DNA from: Carbonatibacter sp965199245 | Lineage (GTDB): Bacteria; Pseudomonadota; Alphaproteobacteria; Kiloniellales; Kiloniellaceae | Direction: 5' to 3' | Assembly: GCA_965199245.1 (NCBI GenBank) | Contig: CBDAQP010000003.1 | Location: forward strand, 372,001-436,000 | DNA length: 64,000 nt | In this document: positions 25,803 to 34,385 of the stretch, one piece after another | Layout of the letters: the number at the start of each line of letters is the position of its first letter | Position numbering within the stretch: the stretch's first letter is position 1 | Made by a program: the position numbers and the translations under genes | The notes under the pieces: generated by a model | Databases searched by the model: none | The model's input: the letters and a program-made list of their open reading frames with translations, nothing else | Told to the model about the DNA's origin: nothing

Positions 25803-26141
25803 ATGACGTATGTTGTGATTGATAACTGTATCAAATGCAAATACACCGACTGTGTCGAGGTCTGCCCCGTTGATTGTTTTTACGAAGGTGAAAACACGCT
25901 GGTCATTCACCCCGACGAGTGCATTGACTGCGGGGTTTGTGAACCGGAATGCCCGGCAGAGGCGATTATCGCCGATACCGACCCGGCGGCGGATGACTGG
26001 CTCGAACTCAATGCCAGATTTTCCGATCTTTGGCCCAATATCACACAGAAAAAAGACCCATTGCCGGATGCAGATGCCATGAATGGCGTTCAGAATAAAA
26101 AGGAACAATTCTGGAGCGACAAGCCCGGCGATGGCGATTGA
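25803..26141 (+). CDS. fdxA: 7Fe (3Fe-4S/4Fe-4S) ferredoxin
   Basis: A 112-residue ferredoxin. The N-terminal cysteine pattern (CIKCKYTDCVEVCPVDCFY) carries the 3Fe-4S/4Fe-4S ligands and CIDCGVCEPECPAEAI the second cluster. The C-terminal extension of about 50 residues is typical of FdxA of alphaproteobacteria and Azotobacter. It transfers single electrons at low potential; feeding the nearby CysI is plausible but not shown. Transcription ends at the hairpin at 26267. Confidence 0.95.
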   Translation: MTYVVIDNCIKCKYTDCVEVCPVDCFYEGENTLVIHPDECIDCGVCEPECPAEAIIADTDPAADDWLELNARFSDLWPNITQKKDPLPDADAMNGVQNKKEQFWSDKPGDGD

Positions 26142-26266
26142 ATCGCGGTGGACGTCATCCGGACCCATCGACTGCGTACGCAACGACAGAACCTAGGCAG
26201 GGGCCACCCCGACGCACCCGCATGACGCCGGGGTTGGCGGGCAGGACGACTGCTTTGCAAAACCGC

Positions 26267-26290
26267 ACAAGGCCCCCGCAGGGGCCTTGT
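26267..26290. terminator. Bidirectional terminator between fdxA and katG
   Basis: ACAAGGCCCC and GGGGCCTTGT form a perfect 10-bp stem with a 4-base loop (CGCA plus a C). It lies between two convergent genes. A/T runs on both sides are weak. Confidence 0.75.
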
Positions 26291-26330
26291 CTCCCATGGC
26301 TGTTGTGGTTATCCCTGTCGTGTCGGGCCG

Positions 26331-28532
26331 TTATCTGTGCAGGTCAAAGCGGTCGAGTTCCATGACCTTGACCCATGTGGCGATGAAGTCTGCAACAAAC
26401 TGATCCCGGGCATCGTCACAGGCGTAAACTTCGCAGATGGCCCGCAATTCGGAATTTGAGCCAAAAACCAGATCAACCGCAGTTCCCATCCATTTTTTCT
26501 GTCCCGATTTGCGGCAAAGCCCCGTGTAGCAATGGGAGCAATGCTCGGATCTGATCCATTCAATATCCATGTCCAGCAGGTTACGGAAAAAATCATTGCT
26601 GAGTGTTTCCGGTTGATCTGTGAACACGCCCAGCGGTGACTGACCGGTGTTGGCGTTGAGCACGCGCAGGCCCCCGACCAGAACCGTCATTTCCGGTGCG
26701 CTGAGGCTCAGGAGCTGCGCCCGATCAACCAACAGTTCGGGGGCAGAGCGGCGGTGGTTGTCGTTGTAAAAATTGCGGAATCCGTCGGCGGTTGGCTCCA
26801 GTACCGCAAAGGATTCTGAATCGGTTTGATCCTCTGTCGCATCTGTGCGCCCCGGTGTGAAGGGAACGCTCACGCTTCGCCCGCCTTTCCTGGCGGCGTC
26901 TTCAATACCGACAGACCCACCCAAAACGATCAAATCCGCCAGCGAAAGATACCGGTTGTGCGTTGTGTTGAAGGTGGCTCGAATTTTTTCGAGCCTTTCC
27001 AACACAACCACCAGCCGCTCGGGATCGTTCACAACCCAGTCTTTTTGTGGAGAGAGGCGGATACGCCCCCCATTCGCACCGCCACGCTTGTCACTCCTGC
27101 GAAAGGTCACGGCAGCGGCCCAGGCGGTGAACACCAGTTGCGACACAGACAGATCACTCTCGCGCAGAGACTGCTTTAATTCTGTGATGTCATCCACTGT
27201 GATGACGTCGCCCTCTTGCGCGGGAACAGGGTCTTGCCAGATCAGTGTTTCTGCGGGAACTTTTTTGCCCAGGTGGCGGGCCTTTGGCCCCAGGTCGCGG
27301 TGGGTCAGTTTGTACCAGGCCCGCGCAAAGGCATCGGCAAAGGCCGCAGGGTTTCCCAAAAAGCGTCTGGAGATGGGGCCATAGACGGGATCCATCCGCA
27401 GGGCAAGATCGGACGTAAACATAATCGGGGCATGCTTTTTTGTCGGGTCATGGGCATCGGGGACGAGTCCGGCGGCGTCGGGGTCTGTGGGCACCCATTG
27501 CCACGCGCCCGCCGGGCTTTTGACCAGATTCCAGTCATAGGCGAAAAGCGTTTCAAAATAGCTGTTATCCCATTGGGTCGGGGTTGCTGTCCACGCGCCT
27601 TCGAGTCCGGACGTGATAGTGTCGCTCCCCTTTCCCGTGCCATAGTTGCTTGTCCAGCCAAACCCCTGTTCTTCGAGTGATGCGCCCTCGGGATCCGCAC
27701 CCAGATGAGCGGCATCGCCTGCACCGTGTGCCTTGCCAAAGGTATGCCCCCCGGCGATGAGAGCGACGGTTTCTTCGTCATTCATGGACATCCGGCCAAA
27801 GGTTTCGCGAATATCACGCGCAGAGGCCAACGCGTCCGGAACGCCGTTCGGGCCTTCGGGGTTGACGTAGATCAGACCCATCTGAACAGCGGCAAGGGGC
27901 TGGTCAAGGTCGCGTTCACCGCTATAACGCTCCTCCGCCAACCACTCGACCTCTGGCCCCCAGTAAATATCGTCTTCGGATTCGAAGATGTCTTCACGTC
28001 CCCCCGAAAAGCCAAAGGTCTTGAACCCCATGCTTTCGAGGGCGCGATTGCCTGCAAAGATCATCAAATCGGCCCAGGACACGGCGCGTCCGTATTTTTT
28101 CTTGACGGGCCACAGCAACCGCCGGGCCTTGTCCAGATTGACATTATCCGGCCAGCTATTGAGCGGGGCGAATCGCTGGTTTCCACTTGATGCCCCGCCG
28201 CGCCCGTCAAAATTGCGATAGGTTCCCGCCGAGTGCCAGGCCATGCGAATGAAAAAGGGGCCATAGTGTCCGTAATCTGCGGGCCACCAGTCCTGCGAAT
28301 CGGTCATGAGCGCATCAACATCACGGGCCAATTCGTCCAGATCGACACTGTTAAATGCCGCCGCATAGTCAAAACTTTCGCCCATCGGATTGGTCCGGGG
28401 CGTGTTGAGGTTCAGGATACGCAAATTCAGACGGTTCGGCCACCATTTCTGATTCGCAGAACCCGCCGTCGCGTTCTGATTACGCTTGCGCCCCATGACA
28501 GGACATTGAGTGATATCATCTTTGCTGTGCAT
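26331..28532 (-). CDS. katG: Catalase-peroxidase
   Basis: A 733-residue class I haem peroxidase. The distal pocket MAWHSAGTYR (catalytic Arg/Trp/His) and proximal haem ligand AGGHTFGKAHG are present. The Tyr of MGLIYVNPEGPNG and the distal Trp are both visible and can form the Met-Tyr-Trp adduct needed for catalase activity. A second, non-catalytic peroxidase domain fills the C-terminal half. It removes hydrogen peroxide. Upstream (28533-28724) is AT-rich and could hold the promoter; no OxyR gene is adjacent. Confidence 0.95.
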   Translation of the reverse strand: MHSKDDITQCPVMGRKRNQNATAGSANQKWWPNRLNLRILNLNTPRTNPMGESFDYAAAFNSVDLDELARDVDALMTDSQDWWPADYGHYGPFFIRMAWHSAGTYRNFDGRGGASSGNQRFAPLNSWPDNVNLDKARRLLWPVKKKYGRAVSWADLMIFAGNRALESMGFKTFGFSGGREDIFESEDDIYWGPEVEWLAEERYSGERDLDQPLAAVQMGLIYVNPEGPNGVPDALASARDIRETFGRMSMNDEETVALIAGGHTFGKAHGAGDAAHLGADPEGASLEEQGFGWTSNYGTGKGSDTITSGLEGAWTATPTQWDNSYFETLFAYDWNLVKSPAGAWQWVPTDPDAAGLVPDAHDPTKKHAPIMFTSDLALRMDPVYGPISRRFLGNPAAFADAFARAWYKLTHRDLGPKARHLGKKVPAETLIWQDPVPAQEGDVITVDDITELKQSLRESDLSVSQLVFTAWAAAVTFRRSDKRGGANGGRIRLSPQKDWVVNDPERLVVVLERLEKIRATFNTTHNRYLSLADLIVLGGSVGIEDAARKGGRSVSVPFTPGRTDATEDQTDSESFAVLEPTADGFRNFYNDNHRRSAPELLVDRAQLLSLSAPEMTVLVGGLRVLNANTGQSPLGVFTDQPETLSNDFFRNLLDMDIEWIRSEHCSHCYTGLCRKSGQKKWMGTAVDLVFGSNSELRAICEVYACDDARDQFVADFIATWVKVMELDRFDLHR

Positions 28533-28724
28533 TGCCGCTCTCCTTTAAATATGTGACCCGGATTGTTTTGCTTGCAGGTCTGTGGTGGTGATCCTGTCGC
28601 GGCTTATAGACCCGGATTTTAAATTTTAAAAATTGATTTATTTTATTTTTATAATCTGTTTTTTAGATTTATTGAGTCAGAGCGAGCGGGCCTGACTTAT
28701 GAATAACTCCGGGGTGAAAGCGAC

Positions 28725-29042
28725 TTAAAAAAGCTCGGGTCTGAGCACTTCGACATCAGACAGGGTCACAATACCCATCTGGCGTTTGAGGACAGCGTTG
28801 GTCGCGTCCAGGATTTCCTCGACGCGGCTTTCGTCCAGAACGATCAGCACCTGGACCATTGTTCCGGCATCGGAAGACTGCGTATCCTGTGTCCAGGTTC
28901 CGTTTTTTCCCTTGCCTGCAAGGGCGGGCACAACGGTATACCCCGCAACGCCGCGCTCGTCCAAAAGTGCACCTAGGCGTTTGAGGAAGGGGGTTTCAAT
29001 AATAATGGACAGGCGTTTTTTGGGGTAGGTCTGAATCGTCAT
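28725..29042 (-). CDS. sbtB: SbtB-like PII-family regulator
   Basis: A 105-residue protein with the ferredoxin-like PII fold pattern: KRLSIIIETPFLKRLGALLDE, GYTVVPALAGKGKNGTW on the T-loop, and VQVLIVLDESRVEEIL. In cyanobacteria SbtB trimers bind adenine nucleotides and regulate SbtA. It lies 12 bases downstream of an SbtA-like transporter gene on the same strand, so the pairing is almost certain here too. AAGGA precedes the start by 9 bases. Confidence 0.8.
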   Translation of the reverse strand: MTIQTYPKKRLSIIIETPFLKRLGALLDERGVAGYTVVPALAGKGKNGTWTQDTQSSDAGTMVQVLIVLDESRVEEILDATNAVLKRQMGIVTLSDVEVLRPELF

Positions 29043-29054
29043 CACAGCACATCC

Positions 29055-30026
29055 TTATGACAGAGCCTTTGCGAGGGCAATATAGGCCGGAATGCCAAGT
29101 GTGAGGTTAAAGGGAAAGGTAATGGCCAGCGAGAGGGTCAGATAAAGCGACGGCTTTGATTCTGGCAAGGCCACGCGCATGGCGGCGGGAACGGCAATAT
29201 AGGAGGCAGAGGCCGCCAGAACGGACAGCAACGCGATGCCCCCCGTATCCAGCCCGATCATGGCCCCGCAGACTCCGCCAATCACGGCCCCGATGGGGGG
29301 CATATACAGCCCGAACCCCAGCAGGGCAGGCGTGAGACTTTGGCGCACCTGGCGTAGTTCGCGCCCGGCAACCAGGCCCATATCGAGTAAAAACAAACAG
29401 AGCACACCCTTAAAAGGCGCGGTAATAAAGGGGGAAATATCCTTGTACCCCTGTTCTCCTGTTGCCATCCCGATGAGAAAGGCCCCAATCAGCAAAACGA
29501 CCGAGGCATTGAGCGCAACCTCCCGCCAGAGAAGTCCTCCCGTGTTGTCCCCTGCCCCCGTATTGCCCCGATAGGCCAGAAACAGGGCCGTGGCAATGGC
29601 GGGGGCTTCCATCGCAGCAGCGGCGGCAATCATGATTCCGGGGGCGGCAATGCCGGAAAATTCTAACGCAGAGGTTGCGGCAATAAAGGTGACAATGGAA
29701 ATCGATCCATAGTGCGCAGCAATCGCGGCCCGGTTAATGCGATCCAGTTTTGTCGTCGCTGTCAGGAAAAAAAACGCCAGCACAGGAAGGGAAAAACTCA
29801 AAAAAGTCGCGGCAAGAATGACCAGGAGCAAATCAAGGCCAACACCGTTCCCGATAGCGGCAACACCGCCCTTAAAGCCAATCGCCAGCATCAGATAAAG
29901 TGACATGCCCCTGGCAATCGGTTGTGGAATCGCCAATTCGGAACGCACCAGAGCGGCAAAGACTCCAAGGGCAAAAAACAGAACAGGCGGAGAAATAATA
30001 TTTTGAACAGCAAGTGAAAAATCCAT
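29055..30026 (-). CDS. sbtA: Sodium-dependent bicarbonate transporter SbtA
   Basis: A 323-residue membrane protein with about ten helices in two inverted halves. The family signatures include MLAIGFKGGVAA, AAHYGSISIVTF in the first half and SASYIAVPAAMR in the second, where discontinuous helices bind Na+ and bicarbonate. Size and motifs fit SbtA. It is transcribed ahead of sbtB. Between it and the glycerate kinase a 7-bp hairpin (GCGAAAC/GTTTCGC, 30057-30080) separates the units. Confidence 0.85.
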   Translation of the reverse strand: MDFSLAVQNIISPPVLFFALGVFAALVRSELAIPQPIARGMSLYLMLAIGFKGGVAAIGNGVGLDLLLVILAATFLSFSLPVLAFFFLTATTKLDRINRAAIAAHYGSISIVTFIAATSALEFSGIAAPGIMIAAAAAMEAPAIATALFLAYRGNTGAGDNTGGLLWREVALNASVVLLIGAFLIGMATGEQGYKDISPFITAPFKGVLCLFLLDMGLVAGRELRQVRQSLTPALLGFGLYMPPIGAVIGGVCGAMIGLDTGGIALLSVLAASASYIAVPAAMRVALPESKPSLYLTLSLAITFPFNLTLGIPAYIALAKALS

Positions 30027-30119
30027 GTGTTCGAGTCCTCTGCGGTTGCGCTGTGCGCGAAACCGAATAACGCGTTTCGCTCACTTCAGGCGCGGGGGCT
30101 ATCCTTAAATCCGGGGGAG

Positions 30120-31448
30120 TCAGGGGGTAATCAGGATAGCGCGAAAATCATTGACATTCGTACGGGTCGGGCCAGTGACGACCAAATCCTCCAGCCCTGC
30201 AAAAAAGCCATAGGCATCATTATTGGCGAGGCAGGCCCGCGCATCCAGCCCCCTGTCCGCCGCGCGGGCCAGACTGTCCGGAAACAGAACGGCCCCCGCG
30301 TTGTCTTCGATGCCATCAATGCCGTCGGTGTCGCAGGACAGCGCGGAAATTCCCTCTGCCCCATCCAGTTCCAGCGCAAGGGCCAGCAGAAATTCGGCAT
30401 TGCGCCCCCCGCGCCCTGTCCCACGGACAGTAACGGTTGTTTCCCCCCCCGACAGCAGGACACAGGGCGCAGGGGCGGGTTGGTTGTACTGACTGACCTG
30501 CCGGGCAATGGCCCCCATGACCTTGGCGACGTCGCGGGCTTCACCCTCAATCGAATCGCCCAGGATAACGGGGGTGATCCCGTTTTGACGGGCCAGATGG
30601 GCGGCAGCCTCCAGACTGGCCTGGGGCGTGGCGATCATATGAATGTCATTGTTGTCCAGACGTGGATCACCGGGTTTGGGCGTTTCGGGGGTGGCTCTGT
30701 CAAAATGGGCCTTGACGCCGGAGGGCAGAGGGATGGCGTATTTTGCGATAATGGCCCGGGCATCGTCGAATGTGGTGGGATCCGCCACCGTGGGGCCAGA
30801 GGCAATTACCGCCGGATCATCCCCCGGCACGTCAGAGACAAGCAAACTCACCACCCGCGCCGGGGCGGCGGCAGCGGCAAGCTGTCCGCCCTTAATCGCC
30901 GAAAGGTGCTTGCGAACCGTGTTCATTTCGCCAATATTCGCCCCTGATCTGAGGAGCATTTTGTTGACCGCCTGCTTGTCGTCCAGCGAAACCCCCGCAA
31001 CCGGAAGCGAGAGCAATGCAGACCCCCCTCCGGAAATCAGACAGAGCACCACATCATCCGGCCCGGCACCACGCACCGTGTCTAGAATGCGCTCCGCCGC
31101 GTCGCGGCCTGTGGCATCAGGGACAGGGTGTGCGGCCTCAATCACCTCAATCGAGGAACAGCGATCACCGGCGGGCAGGTCGTGGCCATAGCGCGTGATG
31201 ACCAGGCCCTGCGGTTTGTCGAGGCCGCGTTGTGCAAAGCTGTCCTCGACGGCCTTTGCCATGGCGGCGGCGGCTTTGCCCGCCCCAACGACCAGCAACC
31301 GTCCTGCAGGTGGCTCAAGCGGGGGCAGAACCGCAGCAAGCCTCTTGCACGGGTCGGCGGCATCGAGTCCCGCCTGAAAAAGATCCCGTAAAAAGCGATC
31401 CGGCTTCGGGTGCAGGGGGGGGGTGGAGTGGGGGGGGGTGGGGTGCAT
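30120..31448 (-). CDS. Glycerate 2-kinase (DUF4147/MOFRL)
   Basis: A 442-residue class II glycerate kinase (the GckA/TtuD family, sometimes misnamed hydroxypyruvate reductase). Motifs: LVVGAGKAAAAMAKAVE, VLCLISGGGSALLSLP, NTVRKHLSAIKGGQLA, LLSGGETTVTV and GGRNAEFLLALALEL. It phosphorylates D-glycerate at C2, feeding serine-cycle or glyoxylate carbon into glycolysis. The first 14 residues (MHPTPPHSTPPLHP) are read from two long G-runs at 31417-31440 and are not part of the family, so the true start may be downstream. Confidence 0.9.
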   Translation of the reverse strand: MHPTPPHSTPPLHPKPDRFLRDLFQAGLDAADPCKRLAAVLPPLEPPAGRLLVVGAGKAAAAMAKAVEDSFAQRGLDKPQGLVITRYGHDLPAGDRCSSIEVIEAAHPVPDATGRDAAERILDTVRGAGPDDVVLCLISGGGSALLSLPVAGVSLDDKQAVNKMLLRSGANIGEMNTVRKHLSAIKGGQLAAAAAPARVVSLLVSDVPGDDPAVIASGPTVADPTTFDDARAIIAKYAIPLPSGVKAHFDRATPETPKPGDPRLDNNDIHMIATPQASLEAAAHLARQNGITPVILGDSIEGEARDVAKVMGAIARQVSQYNQPAPAPCVLLSGGETTVTVRGTGRGGRNAEFLLALALELDGAEGISALSCDTDGIDGIEDNAGAVLFPDSLARAADRGLDARACLANNDAYGFFAGLEDLVVTGPTRTNVNDFRAILITP

Positions 31449-31546
31449 GTGATCCTGCCTCTGCTGTCGTGCTGTTGTGATCCCTGTTTATCGGAAAAAT
31501 ATCCTACGCTCGTCAAGGCCGGGATAAAGATTTAGACGGATGCACA

Positions 31547-31575
31547 TTGAGTTGCCCGTCACAACACACTATAGA
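31547..31575 (+). promoter_or_regulatory. Sigma-70-like promoter
   Basis: TTGAGT (31547-31552), a 17-base spacer and TATAGA (31570-31575) lie 56 bases upstream of the amidohydrolase start. Four of six bases match in the -35 box and five of six in the -10 box. Confidence 0.5.
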
Positions 31576-31631
31576 CAGGGGTGAACAGATTGAGGGACGC
31601 GCTGTTGACCACCTGCCGAACGGAAAAAACG

Positions 31632-32432
31632 ATGCCTCGCGCACTGTTGGATGATGAACTGTTGGGTGATGATGAGCCTGCGGCCTTTCGCCTGGTCAAT
31701 CCGCATGCGTCGCGTGCGCTCGTTTTTTGTTGCGATCATGCGTCAAACTTTATTCCCCGTTCCCTGAACGGATTGGGACTCTGTACGCATGACCTGCACA
31801 CACATCGGGCCTATGACATCGGAATCAAGGCCGTGGCGGACATTCTATCCGCGCGTTTTGGCTGTCGGACAATCCTCAGCCATTTTTCCCGTCTGGTGAT
31901 TGATCCCAACCGCAAACTGAATCACGAAACACTGATTGCCACACAGAGTGACGGTCTCGTCATTCCGGCGAATCTGGATCTGTCGCCCGCACAGAGACAG
32001 GCGCGGCTAGAAACGTTTTATCACCCTTATCACGGCGCGCTGGCCTCATTGCTCGACGACCTGAAACTCTCTGGACAGGTTCCTGTGCTGGTCTCTCTGC
32101 ACTCGATGACTGATGAACTGGGGGGCGAAAAACGTCCCTGGCCTGTCTGTGCCATCTGGAATCGCGATCCGCGCCTGGCGGCCCCTTTTATGGCGGCGTG
32201 GGACAAACGCGATATTCCCTGCGGCGATAATCTGCCTTATGATGGGCGCGATGGTCACGGCTACACAACCGAAATTCATGGTGATGCCAATGGTTATGCG
32301 TCGCTGGTTGTCGAACTGCGCCAGGATTTGATTGCGGAGAGGTCGGGGAGTCGCCACTGGGCAGGCCTGTTGGGTGATGCTTTGGATGATATTCTCGACA
32401 ACCCTGATCTGTGCAGGATTCAACACTATTGA
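31632..32432 (+). CDS. N-formylglutamate amidohydrolase family protein
   Basis: A 266-residue metallohydrolase. It has FCCDHASNFIP (metal-binding His), HRAYDIGIKAVADIL, SRLVIDPNRKL and the SLHSMT motif, and ends with a GYTTEIHGDANGYASLVVELRQDL block. Family members release formate from N-formylglutamate in histidine breakdown, but no hut genes are nearby and many homologues in alphaproteobacteria have no assigned substrate. It is the first gene of a likely unit with DUF1244 and GapR. Confidence 0.8.
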   Translation: MPRALLDDELLGDDEPAAFRLVNPHASRALVFCCDHASNFIPRSLNGLGLCTHDLHTHRAYDIGIKAVADILSARFGCRTILSHFSRLVIDPNRKLNHETLIATQSDGLVIPANLDLSPAQRQARLETFYHPYHGALASLLDDLKLSGQVPVLVSLHSMTDELGGEKRPWPVCAIWNRDPRLAAPFMAAWDKRDIPCGDNLPYDGRDGHGYTTEIHGDANGYASLVVELRQDLIAERSGSRHWAGLLGDALDDILDNPDLCRIQHY

Positions 32433-32452
32433 AATCCGGAGGATGGTAAAAA

Positions 32453-32749
32453 ATGGATTTAGATCAACAAACACGAACAGAAATCGAAGCCGCCGCGTTC
32501 CGCCGCCTGCTGGCGCATCTGGATTCGCGTAAGGACGTGCAGAATATTGATTTGATGACTCTGGCGGGTTTTTGTCGGAATTGTCTGTCAAAATGGTTCC
32601 GGGCCGCCGCACAGGATCGGGGTGTAGAGCTGGACGATGCCACCGCCCGCGCCGAAATCTACGGGATGCCCTACGCCGAATGGAAAGAAAAATATCAGCA
32701 CGAGGCAACCGCAGAACAGCGTGCCGCCTTTGAACAATCACGACCCTGA
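32453..32749 (+). CDS. DUF1244 protein
   Basis: A 98-residue helical protein (AFRRLLAHLDSRKDVQNIDL, GFCRNCLSKWFRAAA, YGMPYAEWKEKYQ). The CRNCL pair is constant in the family and suggests a metal or redox role, but no function is established. It lies 20 bases after the amidohydrolase and 10 before gapR. Confidence 0.85.
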   Translation: MDLDQQTRTEIEAAAFRRLLAHLDSRKDVQNIDLMTLAGFCRNCLSKWFRAAAQDRGVELDDATARAEIYGMPYAEWKEKYQHEATAEQRAAFEQSRP

Positions 32750-32759
32750 TCGGAGCCTT

Positions 32760-33071
32760 ATGATGGACAACGCTGACGACACGATGACCCAAATTTCCGG
32801 GGGCCAAATTTCCGGGAACCAGCCTTCTGGTGAGGTCGGGGGAATCGCAGGCGACCGCCTGCGGAGTTTCATTGACCGCATTGAACGACTCGAAGACGAA
32901 AAAAAAGCCCTCGCCGAAGACATCAAGGAAGTTTACGCCGAAGCAAAGGCACTGGGCTTTGATACAAAGATTATTCGCAAAATCATCAGCTTACGCAAAA
33001 TGGAAGACCACGAACGCAACGAACAGGAAGAACTGATCGAGGTCTATAAGCAAGCCATTGGAATGCGCTGA
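32760..33071 (+). CDS. gapR: GapR nucleoid-associated protein (DUF2312)
   Basis: A 103-residue protein. After a Gly/Ser-rich leader the family block is GDRLRSFIDRIERLEDEKKA, then DIKEVYAEAKALGFDTK and a C-terminal helix rich in Glu/Arg. GapR of Caulobacter forms a clamp on overtwisted, AT-rich DNA ahead of transcription and replication and stimulates topoisomerases. The family is largely restricted to alphaproteobacteria and is good evidence for the taxon. The leader of about 28 residues is longer than in Caulobacter; a start at 32763 is equivalent. Confidence 0.9.
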   Translation: MMDNADDTMTQISGGQISGNQPSGEVGGIAGDRLRSFIDRIERLEDEKKALAEDIKEVYAEAKALGFDTKIIRKIISLRKMEDHERNEQEELIEVYKQAIGMR

Positions 33072-33083
33072 TCGTGACAGGTA

Positions 33084-34385
33084 TCAGGCGTTGACCCGCA
33101 CGGCCCGCTCCAGTTGCCAGGCCTGAACCAGTGCGGGGAGACAGCCGAGGGCGAGCAGGCCAAAGAGATCAGGCGTTTGAAAGCCGATGCCTTGTAAAAC
33201 CAGGGCGATGATAGAGGCCACAACCATAAAGGCCGCATTCATGACGTTGGTGCAGGCAATGGCCTGCGCCCGTTTATCCGGTGGGCTTTCCTGTTGCAGG
33301 ATGGCATAGAGCGGCACAGCATAAAAGCCGCCGAAAACTGACAACAGGGTCAGATCACCCAAAATGCGAAGATGCACCGGACTGTCCAGGATGCCCGCGC
33401 TGGTGATAGGTGTTGCGATGACCGGACTGGCCCAAAAGAGATCAAGGAGCGCACCCCCCATGCCCGCCACACCGATCAGAACGGGTTTCAGACTCAAAGT
33501 CCTCCCCATGATGCGCCCGCAGAGCAAAGAACCTGTGGCAATGCCAATGGAAAAACTGCACAGCAACAGGGTCAGAACCGTTTCATCCCCCCCCAAAATA
33601 TTTTTGCCATAGGTTGGAAGCTGGGTCAGCATGGTCGCTCCGATAGCCCAAAACCATGAAATCGCCAGAATATAGCGGAAGGCCCTCCCCTCGTGACGGA
33701 GGGTGATGATCAGGTCGGCTGTTCCTGTGACCAACGCCCACGGCAGGCGGCCCATAGGGGGGTGTGGTGGGGAACCGGGGTCGCGCACGGGAGGGGGGGC
33801 AGGGGGAATAGCCCGCGCCGTTCCCGCGCCCAGGAGCGCAAGCCCGATGACGATTACAGCCAACAGAGTCGTTGACCCGCCGCGCTCTGCACTCATGAGG
33901 TTGGCAAAAACTGTCCCCCCTAAAATGGCCAGAAAGGTTGCGGCCTCGATCCAGGCATTTCCGGCGGGCAGTTCCGCACGGCCCAGCTGTTGCGGCAGGA
34001 TGGCGTATTTCAAGGGGCCAAAGAATGCCGATTGACTGCCCATCAAAAACAGAATCACCATCAGGTAATCGGCAGACGCGAACAAAAAGCCCGGCAGGGC
34101 CAGCACCATAATCGCGACCTCTGCCCACTTGGTCGCGCGAATGATCCGGGCCTTGTCATAACGATCCCCCAACTGCCCTGCGTAGGCAGAAAAAAGAAAA
34201 AAAGGCAGGATAAAAAGCCCCCCTGCCGCAGTCACCATCAAGGCCGGGGGCAGAGACCCCGCAAAGGCCAGATCATAGGTGATGAGCACAATCAGCGCGG
34301 TTTTATAGAGATTATCATTAAAGGCCCCCAACGCTTGCGTCAGGAATAATGGCCCAAAGCGCGGTGAAAACAGCAAGGAGATCAT
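33084..34385 (-). CDS. LplT-like MFS transporter
   Basis: A 433-residue MFS protein with about twelve membrane segments. It opens FGPLFLTQALGAFNDNLYKTA and has SAFFGPLKYAILP. These are the signatures of LplT, the inner-membrane lysophospholipid flippase that works with the acyl-ACP synthetase/acyltransferase Aas. The N-terminus overlaps the acyl-CoA synthetase stop by 4 bases (ATGA). A Pro-rich loop (PPAPPPVRDPG) joins the two halves. The usual PlsC-type acyltransferase is not encoded in this pair. Confidence 0.8.
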   Translation of the reverse strand: MISLLFSPRFGPLFLTQALGAFNDNLYKTALIVLITYDLAFAGSLPPALMVTAAGGLFILPFFLFSAYAGQLGDRYDKARIIRATKWAEVAIMVLALPGFLFASADYLMVILFLMGSQSAFFGPLKYAILPQQLGRAELPAGNAWIEAATFLAILGGTVFANLMSAERGGSTTLLAVIVIGLALLGAGTARAIPPAPPPVRDPGSPPHPPMGRLPWALVTGTADLIITLRHEGRAFRYILAISWFWAIGATMLTQLPTYGKNILGGDETVLTLLLCSFSIGIATGSLLCGRIMGRTLSLKPVLIGVAGMGGALLDLFWASPVIATPITSAGILDSPVHLRILGDLTLLSVFGGFYAVPLYAILQQESPPDKRAQAIACTNVMNAAFMVVASIIALVLQGIGFQTPDLFGLLALGCLPALVQAWQLERAVRVNA

